A stretch of DNA of 64,000 bases. It comes from Letharia columbiana (taxonomy: Eukaryota > Ascomycota > Lecanoromycetes > Lecanorales > Parmeliaceae). This document shows positions 42,365-52,538 of the stretch, in pieces. A model generated the notes under the pieces. The model was not told the DNA's origin. It saw only the letters and a program-made list of their open reading frames with translations, and made no database searches. The position numbers were made by a program, and so were the translations under genes. Where the stretch lies: assembly GCF_014066305.1 (NCBI RefSeq), contig NW_023501036.1, positions 2,119,501 through 2,183,500 of the forward strand. The letters run 5' to 3'. The stretch's first letter is position 1, and each line of letters begins with the position of its first letter.

Positions 42365-43234
42365 ATGGAACCAAGCGACAACGATATCGAGCTGTCAGAG
42401 GTCTCTAATACCTTTGCGACTCCATTCAGCGTCGTCGCAAGGTCCGCAAAGCACACACGAAATGCAGCAACTCGAAGGCCAGCGGTCCCACCAAAACCCT
42501 CTCAGAACCGACCTGCTCCCCAGGTCCAAACCATAACAACTTCAGACATTCATTCGTCGCTCGTTACAATACCTACCAGTGTTACAAAGAGATCTGTTAG
42601 CGCTGGTGTGATGGATGAAGAGAGAAAATCGTCAGAAGACTCCTCTTCGGGTGTCTCCTTGCTGCAAACACCGAATGCGGGGATCGGCTTCTCCCAAACG
42701 TCAGGAAAATCCCTAAAGAGACCAAGGGCTAAGACCTCTCATATCCATGAGTACATTACCACACGAGAAGGCAACTTCGTTTGTAATCGTTGCTCAAGGG
42801 TCTACAAATCCACTGGCGGCACAGGGGCTATCGCCCGGCATTTGAAGAAAGCACACTCCATTGATCCTACGGCTAGCGCGTTAGCTGAAAAGAGAAAACG
42901 AGAGGGAACAGCGATAGATGCAGCTATAATTCGTGGAGCAGAATTCAATACCAGGGCCGAAGAAAGAAGAAAAGAGGAACCGAAGGAAATGAGGGAGCTG
43001 AGAGAAGAAAGAGAGGAACAGACGGGCACTACTCTCAATAAAACTACCCTGGAATATCTATATCTTCAATGGATCATGAGCCAGGGTATTTCTTTCAAGC
43101 AAGTCAGGAACAAGGCATTTCGGACCTTCTTGGAATACGTCAATCCAATTGCCAATCGAATGCTTCCGGACTCCGAGTCCACCTTGAAAATACCTACAGA
43201 TGGTCTTCTCGCCGAGGAAATTAGTGGAAGCTGA
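42365..43234 (+). CDS. BED zinc-finger protein, hAT transposase N-terminal fragment
   Basis: 289 aa from the ATG at 42365. Residues 1-110 are Ser/Thr/Pro-rich. A BED-type zinc finger follows (about residues 123-165): CNRC, then HLKKAH spaced as in BED fingers, preceded by aromatic/His residues. A coiled, Glu/Arg-rich stretch (EERRKEEPKEMRELREE) leads to YLYLQWIMSQGISFKQVRNK and AFRTFLEYVNP, the usual start of hAT transposase bodies. The frame stops at 43234, before the catalytic DDE domain and the hATC dimerisation domain. A second frame stays open for about 20 codons after that (EAEKAAGWLKLEAEAD). It could bind DNA but not transpose. It is either a decayed hAT or a domesticated BED protein. 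Confidence 0.75.
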   Translation: MEPSDNDIELSEVSNTFATPFSVVARSAKHTRNAATRRPAVPPKPSQNRPAPQVQTITTSDIHSSLVTIPTSVTKRSVSAGVMDEERKSSEDSSSGVSLLQTPNAGIGFSQTSGKSLKRPRAKTSHIHEYITTREGNFVCNRCSRVYKSTGGTGAIARHLKKAHSIDPTASALAEKRKREGTAIDAAIIRGAEFNTRAEERRKEEPKEMRELREEREEQTGTTLNKTTLEYLYLQWIMSQGISFKQVRNKAFRTFLEYVNPIANRMLPDSESTLKIPTDGLLAEEISGS

Positions 43235-43556
43235 AAAGGCTGCTGGCTGGCTGAAGCTCGAAGCCGAAGCAGACACGATTTGAACAACGTTGGGCACCAG
43301 AAGGGCCGCGTGCTTGGCGCCGGAACCAGCTGCTGCTGATCTACAAGGATTGAGATTCGAAGCAGTCATTGGCTCTCCAGATTGTCGTTTGTCATGGCTG
43401 GCAGCTTGGTAATGGTGTTGGTAACAGCATTGTTGTCTCTGTTATTGCTGTTAGTAGGCTGTGCCAAGACAACAAACGAGGTGCTGAGGATGAAATCTAT
43501 CAATTGGTCATCAGCTCATCCTCTCAGCATGGCAGCAATGACAATCTGAGTGTGTC
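43235..43556. other. No supported gene
   Basis: Sequence after the hAT fragment with CTGCTG-like low complexity and no transposase motif. Confidence 0.4.
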
Positions 43557-43985
43557 TTAGACATCAAGATACACTCCGTTCTTTCCAGTGTTGTTGCGCT
43601 TGATCTCCGCTTTCTCCGTTATATACCCGACATGCCCGGAATCCGGCTTTGCCACTCTGGAGTCGACTGCGCTTCTTTTGCCGTCCCGCTTTGGCGGACC
43701 TTCCCACCAGATTGATGGCATAGCCCGACAATCCAGCTTCTCTTGCAAAGCGGGGTGGGCGTTTCGGATACGGGTTACTCGGTTCTTGACGTCGTTGTCT
43801 TCCCGACGGGAAAGGTGCTTGTTGAAGCCTTTAATCCGCTCATCGTCCTTAGCCATGCGCAGGCAATAGGCCGCTAGCCACCCACGCGCCTCATCAGGCC
43901 TTTTTGGGTTACTGAGGACAGGTACTGAAGACTTGTGTGGGTGGAAGTTCGTTTGACTCGAGAGCTTGATACCAGCTGTAGCCAT
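43557..43985 (-). CDS. Small basic HTH-like protein A
   Basis: 142 aa from the ATG at 43985. The central region (about 30-95) has the pattern RGWLAAYCLRMAKDDERI, KGFNKHLSRREDNDVKNRV, RIRNAHPALQEKL, then SIWWEGPPKRDGKR. It aligns with protein B encoded 0.6 kb upstream on the same strand (W-L-x-x-Y; N-x-x-F/L-x-x-R-E; R-V/I-R; W-Y/W-E). The predicted three-helix pattern resembles Myb/SANT-like DNA-binding folds, but this is an inference from spacing only. The C-terminal part is Lys/Arg-rich. An upstream exon near 44130 (listed next) may belong to it. Confidence 0.5.
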   Translation of the reverse strand: MATAGIKLSSQTNFHPHKSSVPVLSNPKRPDEARGWLAAYCLRMAKDDERIKGFNKHLSRREDNDVKNRVTRIRNAHPALQEKLDCRAMPSIWWEGPPKRDGKRSAVDSRVAKPDSGHVGYITEKAEIKRNNTGKNGVYLDV

Positions 43986-44240
43986 GACCGGCGCCGCTAC
44001 GCTGATTAGTGGTGATAAGAAGTTGTTCGATTCTCTGCGAACGAAACTGCCGGCGCCTACAACGGCGATGGGGGGGCACCAGGGGGAAAATTCTCACAAG
44101 CGAAATGCTCACTGAGTCTTTCAACGAGTCGTGGTGATCGCGACAGAAGCTGACATGGTAGATCAGGACGGACTTTTCTTCATCATTGAAAAGAACACGT
44201 ATGTTTCCTGATTTGGTCTACAATTCCGTGCGCTTCGTGG
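43986..44240 (-). CDS. Possible exon of HTH-like protein A or of a third paralog
   Basis: On the minus strand, at about 44190-44100, FNDEEKSVLIYHVSFCRDHH and DSLKD are encoded in an open frame that runs to 43909. It matches the 33.0-kb fragment closely. It sits 120-200 bp 5' of the ATG of protein A, so it may be an upstream exon; no clean donor/acceptor pair was confirmed. Coordinates are approximate. Confidence 0.35.
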
Positions 44241-44602
44241 AGATAAGAAGAATACTACAGCCCTACGGAAGCATATACAACATGAGCAACAAAGGATCGG
44301 CTAGCTACAACAGCAAAAATGGCTGCCCAGGGGTTCAAACCTTTGGATGTATTAGCACTTGTTATCGCCTTGACTGAAAACGACGAGACAGGGAATAGGA
44401 ATGATACACAATACAAATGTTCTTCGCGGTCGTGATTCAGTTGCTAGACAGCTCTCATTTGCCAGCCCTCTTTCAAAACGCAGACAGTCGCTTGGATGAA
44501 TCAACTCCCATGACTTTGCCCCGCCTCATCCCTGTTACCGTCGCTCGTTCGGCCATCTCCCTGGGCCTCTACCCTTTGAACTCTTAGCTCGCTTCGCTTG
44601 GT
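44241..44602. other. Intergenic, nothing supported
   Basis: A B-box-like ggggttcaaacc lies at about 44330-44341, but no cloverleaf can be built around it. Confidence 0.4.
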
Positions 44603-45172
44603 TTAAGAGTTGCTGAAGGGCTCTACTTTCCCCGGTTGCTGTTGCTCTCGTTCCCGCCGCTTCTGCTTCTGCTCCTTCCTGTCTCTTGCCTTCTGCTCCT
44701 TCTCCAAATTCTTCATGAGCGCATAGCCCGGTTCTCCCTCTTCCAGCGGCTTTTCATACCATGGGCATTGTTCCGCTAGATCCTGCAGCTGCGCCTGAAC
44801 GTCGCCTTTAGCATCACGTACGCGGCTTGCGTGAATGAAGATGTTGTTATGCTCGCGTTCGGGGAACTGTCTGTTGAGAGCTTTTGCGAGCGGGGTTCCC
44901 CTACCTAGGCGTTTCTGGTAGATGAGGAGCCAGGCGTGTTGTTCTGCGGGGCACTGAGGAGTGCTGAGATCTTTTGGCGAAGCCATTGGTGAGGGAGGAC
45001 TTGGCAGTTGGCAAGCGGATGGTGGAAGCGGGCTTGATATGTCAGGTTGGGGGTAGATGTTAGAACCAGCTGGAACATTGGAGAGGTAGGCATGAAAGTT
45101 GAGGTTGAAGCGGCACAGAATCAAGTCTCTTACATTCCATCGGCATCTTCTCGGTTCTTTGATCAATGTCAT
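44603..45172 (-). CDS. Small basic HTH-like protein B
   Basis: The open frame is 189 codons from the ATG at 45172. An internal ATG at 44986 (MASPKDLSTPQ) would give 127 aa, and a GTAAGAG near 45123 followed by a TTCCAG could mark an intron in the longer form. The core (HAWLLIYQKRLGRG, LAKALNRQFPEREHNN, ASRVRDAKGDVQAQL, CPWYEKPLEEG) aligns with protein A. The C-terminus is a strongly charged helix (EKEQKARDRKEQKQKRRERE). The core suggests nucleic-acid binding. Neighbouring paralogs A and B probably arose by tandem duplication. Confidence 0.55.
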   Translation of the reverse strand: MTLIKEPRRCRWNVRDLILCRFNLNFHAYLSNVPAGSNIYPQPDISSPLPPSACQLPSPPSPMASPKDLSTPQCPAEQHAWLLIYQKRLGRGTPLAKALNRQFPEREHNNIFIHASRVRDAKGDVQAQLQDLAEQCPWYEKPLEEGEPGYALMKNLEKEQKARDRKEQKQKRREREQQQPGKVEPFSNS

Positions 45173-45760
45173 GTTCTTGTTACTTCCCTAGATGATAAAG
45201 GAACGCGGCATTTTGATGTTCTTGAACCCATAGCACCATTTTTATCCACTCGTCCGTCGTTAATCTCCTGAGCGTACGACTTTGAACATTGGTCGTCGGG
45301 TGTTGCAGCAGTGGGTACGTTTGAAGATGGATAGCATGTATGAATCGGTACTTTTAGCCTTCATCGAGGCGGAAACAGTAAGACTCTTGGATACAATCAA
45401 GCAGATGTGTGGGTTTGTAGCCGTGAATCATGATTTTGCGGCTGGTCCCACCAATGTCCTCTTGACTTCCTCTATTTTGAAGCCAGAGGGCAACACAAGT
45501 CTATGCTGTGAGGTGAAAGGGTATGATGACTGCAGGGTACCAACCCAGGAGGTTTTGAAATCCCGTAAGCTTGAACATTCCCAACGCACACTCACAAACA
45601 CAGACAGACAAAGACGCTGCTCACACTTCTTCTCCACCAGCCCTCACTAGCGGCCCGCTAACCTTTAGCGTCCGCAAGAATCTTTCTACATATGAGCAAG
45701 GTACCTCACTTTCTTTTGACATCCCTTCATTGCCTCCAGCTTGAACTACCACCATTACCT
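45173..45760. other. No confident gene
   Basis: A plus-strand frame (45282-45650) contains MDSMYESVLLAFIEAETVRL, which could be another degraded helical paralog, but it has no ATG at its 5' end and no motif. Confidence 0.35.
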
Positions 45761-46502
45761 ATGGCGACCGACGGTACAACCATGGCCTTCTTCGCATTCC
45801 CTCGCGAGATACGGGATCTCATCTACACATTCCTCACCGCCAAGAGAGAAGACTTACACCATCACCTCCGCAAACACCGTCGCACTTGCAAAAGCCTTTT
45901 CCACTCTCGCGCCCGACCTCGGCATCATCAACACCTCCAAGACCGTGCAATACGAGATGCTAGAGACTCTCTGCCCCAACAACACGTTCAGATTCTCGTT
46001 TCCGGGTTCGGACACTAAAACCCAATCTATGGACCTTGAGCTAGCAGAGCTCATGACACATATCGAAATCTATATCGATCTTGAACACTTCCACTGGGAA
46101 AGATTCCGAGTCGGATGGCACGATCACGAGATCCACGGCATTAGCGGACAGGTCTGCGAAGTTCTCCGCGTTTGGAACGGTCTTTCCGTCAGACGTGAAT
46201 CCTGCAGAATCACCATCAAAGACGACATTTCATTCATCTCTCCGCTCCTTCGATTGCCGTTTTTGGACGCGGTCAAAACTCTGGTCGGACTTGATACTCT
46301 ACTGATCATAGTGCTGAAATTCAAATCGGATCTGAGGAAGCTGGGGGCTGTCTTGGGGCCAAGTCTTGGACCTAGCACTGTCCACTATAGGTGGCCTTTA
46401 ATCGAATATGTCGACCGGGGTTACGGTTGCATCAAGTTTCACCCGAGAAGGTCCCTGGCTGAACGGCTTGAACAGGCTGCCGGTGGAAAAATGGCGCACT
46501 GA
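45761..46502 (+). pseudogene. F-box/2EXR-like gene with one frameshift
   Basis: The first frame (ATG at 45761) reads TTMAFFAFPREIRDLIYTFL, the start typical of fungal F-box-like/2EXR proteins. About 30 codons later (near 45860) the conserved continuation lies in the next frame: STLAPDLGIINTSKTVQYEM then LETLCPNNTFRFSF, open to 46502. No intron fits; one extra base would account for it. The rest has aromatic-rich EIYIDLEHFHWERFRVGW and a Leu-rich segment. If translated as written, the protein would stop at 46018. Confidence 0.6.
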
Positions 46503-46972
46503 TCAGCGATGGTGGCTAGCAATTGCAGGGCCGCTCAACTGGCAGTTCTAGAGAAAGCAGACTTACGTTACAAGACTGGGTATTGGTAAAAGAATAGTTG
46601 TCCCATTCATGCCAAACACGCATCACATGGACAAACAGAGCACACATAAGCTGTAAATCCAGTGGTTAGGCCGTCTTACGCTGGGAATAGCAAGTCTGGA
46701 TAGTCTAAAATAGAGGCCTGAATAGGCATATTCTTGAACCTCAGTGTAAGAAAACTCCCATGCTTATGGTATAGATCTGAAGTGAAATGACTGTGTGAGT
46801 GGGGGTGAGTGGGATAAGAAGTATGTAATGGCTCTGAAGGAGATTAAATCGAATGAAAAGCCACTTGCAGATACAGAATAGGTATCTACATAGCTGGTAG
46901 TAGACATATGTCTCCTACTCATTGACAGGGGTACTGACAAGGGCATGGAATAGGGGCATAACATGCGACCCA
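46503..46972. other. Intergenic, nothing supported
   Basis: This gap lies between convergent genes. Nothing is recognised. Confidence 0.45.
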
Positions 46973-47833
46973 CTAATCCCCAGTTACACTGTGGCCGATG
47001 GCTACAATCATGTGCGCACCGGCCAAACCCCCATACGCGCCACTAATACTGAAGAAAGCCCCCATCCAACCCCAATCAAAATTACACTTGTCTGGTTCCG
47101 TTCCATAACCGAACTCAATAGGGCGCGGCTTCCAGCGTCTGGAGACACCCAGGTAAACCTTGTCATCAACGGGGCAGTCGTAGACCAAGAACTGTACCAC
47201 GGCCATCATGTCTTCGAGCTGAGTCACCTCCATCGAACCCAATCGGGCCCTCATGGCTTCTCCTAAGTATAAAGTTGCGAACATCCAGACGCGATAGAAA
47301 GCGGAGATGAACTCCTCGCGTGGCGGCACCCGAGCATCATCGGGCGACACGATGCGGTCGGGGGATGCGCCCCGCGTGGACAATGTGCCGGCATGGTCGG
47401 CTTTCTTCGCGTTGGAGATGAGCGCCTTGTTCCGGACAAGGATCGCACGGTAATCGCCGTTGCTGTAGGCGGCACCTCGATAGCCGCTCTTTTGGTCTCT
47501 CAAGACCGCGTCTCGGGCCTCTTGTTGGATTTCCAGAACGCGACCGGTGGCTGGATTTCTTATGCTAAGGTCGACGCCGCGGATCCTGTCTTGGATATCT
47601 AGCAGCTCCATGGCGGTGGAGATACCGGAGATTCTGTCGTAGATGACTGCGCTGGAAATGGAGGCTGCGTTGAGTTGCCAGATCAGGTAGTGTTTGCGGC
47701 AGGTGCTGTTGAGTGCGGTGATCGAGGAGGGTTTGTCGAGGTGCTTGTAGATCGACGTGATGAGCTCGGGAGGCAGGTCTGCGATTGTTGTTGGATTCCT
47801 GGGCAGGGGAACCGCAGCCTGTGGGCTGGACAT
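46973..47833 (-). CDS. F-box protein
   Basis: An intact 286-aa single-exon protein with its ATG at 47833. The F-box is near the N-terminus (about residues 15-55: TIADLPPELITSIYKHLDKP, then ITALNSTCRKHYLIWQ). The rest is helical, with a Y-R-G-A-A-Y-S-N-G-D-Y segment and a hydrophobic Gly-rich C-terminus (GWMGAFFSISGAYGGLAGAH). F-box proteins bind Skp1 in SCF ubiquitin ligases; the substrate-binding region here is unassigned. A short CT/TATA-like promoter region lies 5' (47840-48000). Confidence 0.8.
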   Translation of the reverse strand: MSSPQAAVPLPRNPTTIADLPPELITSIYKHLDKPSSITALNSTCRKHYLIWQLNAASISSAVIYDRISGISTAMELLDIQDRIRGVDLSIRNPATGRVLEIQQEARDAVLRDQKSGYRGAAYSNGDYRAILVRNKALISNAKKADHAGTLSTRGASPDRIVSPDDARVPPREEFISAFYRVWMFATLYLGEAMRARLGSMEVTQLEDMMAVVQFLVYDCPVDDKVYLGVSRRWKPRPIEFGYGTEPDKCNFDWGWMGAFFSISGAYGGLAGAHMIVAIGHSVTGD

Positions 47834-49354
47834 TGCGGCTCACTTTTGCGATTGAACTCTTAGTGGTGTGAATGAGATGTGTAGAGCTGTCTGACAAGTG
47901 CCTTTTGTGGATGAATGGAAAATAATTGGGTCTCTTTGTAACTATTTGTGATTGAGGGAAGGAGATGACCTGTGCGGTTTGGAAGCATCGACAATATATA
48001 CGTACTCTGGGGTTTACAAAGGTCTGCAAAGCAATGCCTTAGTTGAAGGGACAAGCAATTCTCATGCTTTGAAATGGTTCAATGGAAAGTGGCCGCACTG
48101 AGCAATCCTTTGTTTCGAGATGGGCGAACTCTAGGGGCAGTTGCCATGCGGGGTAGCTCCTTTCAGCAAAACAAAGCTCTTGAAAGAAGGAACAGAATTC
48201 ATGCTGAGGGTACGAGGAATAATTCCGGAAAACAATGCAGCAACCTAACTCCTGGCAACAGGGCTAGTAGCACTCATACCATCCTTCATGCTCGACGATG
48301 AGAAGCCTTCGCATAAGTGCGAGCAGGTGCGAAGATAGCGGTAACAGAGACACTGCCTCCAACCACCCCTCAGTACACGAACGATCGCCAATGACTTCGC
48401 AGAACTTCAACGGTCCAATCATGTGCAAAGAACAGTAAACCCAGCTATGTGTAACAGACAACAGACTAGACCGACAAGTCCGACCTAGATGTCCCACTCT
48501 GCTCGAAGCCCACGTTACAGCGGAATGAGGCTGGAATGAGGATTGCCACGAATAAGGGAGAGCTTCGCATAGCTGCCTCCGCACGCCGGCTCATCCTTGG
48601 AGGATCATTTCACAAGGCTGTAAGGCTACCAACGTTTGTTAAGCAAAATAGTAAGCTTGCGCCCGATACCTGCATTGCATATGTTTTCTGGTGCGTCTCA
48701 GGGAACCTTGTTTTCCGTGGGTGAGCTAATTGACGATACGCTTTCGTGCGTTTCAGGATTCGAGCAGCTCTAGAGTATGGGATCAGCGCCAAGTCTTTTC
48801 ATCCGTCTTACTGCATCTCGCCTGATTATACCCTACCCCTTACCAAATCGAATTTTGGGCACGTCATTGTGCGCATTTTTCCCCCAGTATTGGAGTCTGG
48901 CATACCGGTTGGGGCCTGAGGGTTACAAACACCAGGTCACGGCCCGGGCTGCCTCTCTAGTGGATTGGTACCCTATTGGATGAAGTCCATGCAAAGACCT
49001 TTTGCTATAGTCTCTTTCTTTCTGTCTGGTTCACTGGAGAGCATTCCGTTGTGCCCGAGCGGATCACTTTACCGTGTTGGATTTGACTCCTGGTAGTACT
49101 GGAACATACAATAGTGATTGGCTTCTGTCTCTTTCCGAAAGATGCGTTTCATCTAGGCTTCTGCGAAATGGGAAATACCTTCTTTACGACACTGACTTGC
49201 CGATAATCCGAAGCCGAGTTGCTCCGTACCCTCAGCCAACGCCTGTTACACACCACGAGATCTCCATAAATTTCATTTTTTCGGTCCGCTTCGAACTCAC
49301 ATACCAGACCTCCACAAACACTGAACCAGTGACAATAGACCTCGACTACGCACC
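47834..49354. other. Intergenic, nothing supported
   Basis: About 1.5 kb. Short frames lack domains. The part before 49355 has an AT-rich segment and then a C/A-rich leader that suits the hydrophobin gene. Confidence 0.45.
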
Positions 49355-49780
49355 ATGTACTTCCCTACCATCATCACCACCGCCATCTTGGGCGCTTTTA
49401 TCACCGTTGCGGTCCCCGCCTCCACAAGCGAAACCAAGCGAGCAACACTCTGTTCCGGCCTCGAGAGCGAGCCTCAATGCTGCGCCCTCGATGTGCTCGG
49501 TATTGCTGATCTACAATGCGACGCCCGTACGTTGCCCCTGTCTTTCTCCAGCTCTATACCTTTTCCAAAAAGGAGGTAGCTGATTGATTTGTAATTATAG
49601 CTCCCATGAACACTACTAGTGTCGCGGACTTTGTAAGCCTCTGCGCCTCTCTGGGACTCGAGGCTCAGTGCTGTGATATCGATGCCGTGAGTCATGTCTG
49701 TTGGAGCAAGCATTGTGTAACGTGGTGTGTACTGACTGCTTTCACAGCTCGGCGAGGCGTTGCTTTGCGCGTCACCTTGA
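49355..49780 (+). CDS. Class II hydrophobin, 3 exons
   Basis: A 96-aa protein from exons 49355-49526, 49601-49686 and 49748-49780, with introns of 74 and 61 bp (donors GTACGT and GTGAGT; second branch TACTGACTG; acceptors TATAG and TTCACAG). The signal peptide is MYFPTIITTAILGAFITVAV. The mature part has exactly eight cysteines in hydrophobin order: LC, QCC, LQC, SLC, QCC, LLC. The spacing C..CC..C..C..CC..C and the short C-terminus (LGEALLCASP) match class II. Hydrophobins assemble at air-water interfaces and coat hyphae or spores. The intron positions are also typical of this class. Confidence 0.92.
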
Positions 49781-50945
49781 AACTTAGCCATATAGAGTTG
49801 GGGTTCATAGCAAAATTCCACCTGTCTCCTCGTCTCATGAATACCCACTCATCATCATGTCCTGCATCCACTATCTGTCCAGAACACTTTCTCTAAAGCA
49901 TAAACCCTAGCGAATCCGACGAGACTTTTACACCCCCTTCAATATGAACCTTGACTGCACCATCTTCTTACCTGAAGCCATTGTACCAATCCTCAGCCAC
50001 TTTTAAGCCGACTGCGATTGCGCAGCGTGTCATACGTGGATTTTAGATTATCCGCTAGATTGCGATCCCATTGATGTGGATGGCGAATATGCTCTAGCAT
50101 TCGTAGGTAAGTATCCCTCGGTGGCCTCTTTCTCTGTGAAAGTGCTGTAGGAGCTACGGTAGGCGACACATTCATCGCCCCCGGCGCCGTGATCTCGCAC
50201 AATGAAAACGTGTATCACAGCGATGAATCTGTGCTTCCCAAGGCGGGGGCGTTCATTCCTGAACGATAGCTTGGCGAAAGTGTTAGGGAGGTGGAGAAGG
50301 CTGGGTTGGTCACGTCGCGTATGCAGAGAAGCTTCATATCTTCCCACTGCGTAGAGAGTATGAAATCCTACAACGATACCTGACACTAGACTCTACAGCC
50401 TTTGATCCCACAGCCGATAAGGCAATTTAGTAACCCTTAAAGTCCCAGGGCAAGTTTTCCCTCCAGACCAGTAACATTAAGTCGAAGATTTTCGCACAGA
50501 CCGTGGTGATGAAGCCTTCTCTGCACAGGGTACTGTCTATCCCAATAGCGACTCGGGAAAACCAGCCAGCGTGAGCTGCTTGAGACTGATCTGCAGTCCC
50601 TGTGCCTAGGACATCAGAAAGAGAGTCTTCTCCAATACATGTAGCGTGAATAGTAGGACACCCATCACTCGGGAACCAAAATCAGCAGCTAGCTCGTCAC
50701 AATCAATCATTCGGTCGCTTAATATCGCTTGCACTACTAGTGAGACCTTAAATAGAAGCCTACGTCGCGGCCGCTTACGCGCGCTTATCCACGGCGACGT
50801 CGTCGCGCGCTCACGAACTTATCTTGTGCAGCCTTGTTCTGCCAAGTTGAGCTCATATGAGCAATCAATCAAGCATTCCCTCAATCAATACTGTGGGGAG
50901 AAGTTGCTGTGTCTAAGTATCCTCTCTGTCGTCGCCTTTCCTCGG
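49781..50945. other. Intergenic with P450 scrap
   Basis: Apart from the P450 fragment (50110-50270), only leader sequence for the next gene is suspected. The frame of the next gene is open back to 50646, but the extension looks non-coding. Confidence 0.45.
50110..50270 (+). pseudogene. Cytochrome P450 fragment
   Basis: A plus-strand frame reads VGATVGDTFIAPGAVISHNE, then NVYHSDESVLPKAGAFIPER and a stop. This is the P450 segment between the K helix and the heme loop (x-G-x-x-I-P-x-G-x-x-V..., V-F-x-x-A-x-x-F-x-P-E-R-W), with the expected W replaced by the stop codon. No I-helix or heme-Cys motif is found on either side. It is a short relic. Confidence 0.55.
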
Positions 50946-52016
50946 ATGAGCGAAGAACATGCAACTATGGTGCCGGTTCCATTTGAACAAAGGCACGAGC
51001 TCTTTTCTACCACAGCGACCTCATCGGCTACCACATCGTCACCCTCTGGATCCGGCCAGCTAGGCAGCGGTAGTCTTGGGAGATTGGTCCTGCCTGTGGT
51101 TCATCAAGGTCAGGATCACATGCTAAGTCTAATCAACCCTATGAAGGAAGAGGATCTGCGGAGATATCTGAGAGGCGATCTGGATGTCGACGGTCTGAAC
51201 AGGGTCCACAAGCATCTCTGGTTTGCTGGGCTCCCTCAATGCGCACGACCACTGCACCATCAGCTTATGATCGATCGGAAGATAATCATCACGGAACGAG
51301 CAGACCTGCACCTGCTATGGCAAGATGAGCGTCTCTACCTCAAACCCTTGCCAGACTATCTGCTGAGCTACGATATTTGGGAAGGGACCCTACTGAAAGA
51401 TTGGTGTCTCTCAGAAAATGCCAAAGGCTTTCTGTTGTCCTACCTCTGGCTGATTCGCCAAAAGAGTGATTTGGTGATTGCCCAACGCAACAACCTAGTC
51501 AGCAACGATCTTACCTGGGAGCATTGGATCTCTTTCAGCACGGCTGTCTTTCCAAACATCGTATCTGATACGTTCCAGGGTATTAGTCCTCGATATCTAT
51601 ACGGCGAACTTCGTCTCGGACGAGTCAACCTGATCTACCGTCTTTGCCGTAATACCAGAAACTTTGAGACGTTCGTTAGGGGTCACTTCTACGGCTATCA
51701 TACCTATTCAAGCTTTATAGAACAAAATTTTGCTTGGGTCCTGACTGTTATCGTCTACATCACAATTGTTCTGACAGCCATGCAAGTCGGTCTCAGCACG
51801 ACCGAGCTACAAACCAGTACCTTGTTCAATCGAGCATCTTATGGCTTCACCGTCTTCTCTATAATGGCGCCGTTGGGAATTCTGTTTGGTGTACTTCTTG
51901 TGCTTCTGATGCTCATCATCTTCAACCTCAACTATGCGGTCGAGAAACGGTATGCCACGCGACAAGGCTTTCCGACCGTTTTCAATAATGTGACACTTCG
52001 ACCTTACAATCACTAG
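50946..52016 (+). CDS. Membrane protein resembling DUF6601 family
   Basis: 356 aa from the ATG at 50946 (MSEEHATMVPVPF). It has a Ser/Thr/Gly-rich N-terminus, then a conserved-looking core: DLDVDGLNRVHKHLWFAGLP, ARPLHHQLMIDRKIIITERA, DLHLLWQDERLYLKPLPDYL. Its C-terminal third carries two membrane spans (FAWVLTVIVYITIVLTAM and IMAPLGILFGVLLVLLMLII). This order is what I recall of the fungal DUF6601 proteins, which have no known function. A single exon. It lies head-to-tail 0.5 kb upstream of the NLR-like gene; such pairing is worth checking in relatives but proves nothing alone. Confidence 0.7.
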   Translation: MSEEHATMVPVPFEQRHELFSTTATSSATTSSPSGSGQLGSGSLGRLVLPVVHQGQDHMLSLINPMKEEDLRRYLRGDLDVDGLNRVHKHLWFAGLPQCARPLHHQLMIDRKIIITERADLHLLWQDERLYLKPLPDYLLSYDIWEGTLLKDWCLSENAKGFLLSYLWLIRQKSDLVIAQRNNLVSNDLTWEHWISFSTAVFPNIVSDTFQGISPRYLYGELRLGRVNLIYRLCRNTRNFETFVRGHFYGYHTYSSFIEQNFAWVLTVIVYITIVLTAMQVGLSTTELQTSTLFNRASYGFTVFSIMAPLGILFGVLLVLLMLIIFNLNYAVEKRYATRQGFPTVFNNVTLRPYNH

Positions 52017-52538
52017 GTATCCTGCTACAGTTACGGGAGAATAGCGCATTGGATAGGGTGAGAAAACTCATTGCTGTGCCACAGGCGAAGGAAAGGAAAA
52101 GGGGTCACGGCGTAGCTCTGGGATATATAGGATAATGCCCGTGGGAAGTGGCAAAGCAGTAGGTGTAGGTGGCCAACTCATCAGAGTCTGCGCCTCTGCC
52201 CGAGAATGATGCCCATTTTTCGTCGCTCGGCTAGATCATGTCCGAGTCCGAGTCCAACCCTGAGCTGTCAATATGCTGACGAGGCTGGCATCCCACAATT
52301 TCGACCTAGTCCCAGAGTAGTTAGCATTACGCAGAGCTGGCTCAGCTGGAAAGCGGGGTAGATGACAGCTCATTGATGCAGTAATACATCCTCCATGTTG
52401 TCTCGCAAATCGATGGAAGGGAGCTCACGCTTTCTAAAAGCTTCTTAAGGCTTGATCTATCGTAGATCCCAGTAAGTATGTCATAATGAGTAAGTGATCA
52501 GGTAAGCGAAGTTGACAAGGCTGGCTGAGCAGATCGCA
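52017..52538. other. Intergenic between membrane protein and NLR-like gene
   Basis: No gene. This presumably holds the terminator of the former and the promoter of the latter. Confidence 0.45.

Noticed and set aside
44320..44350. tRNA suggested by ggggttcaaacc
   Set aside because: The surrounding sequence does not form a cloverleaf on either strand.
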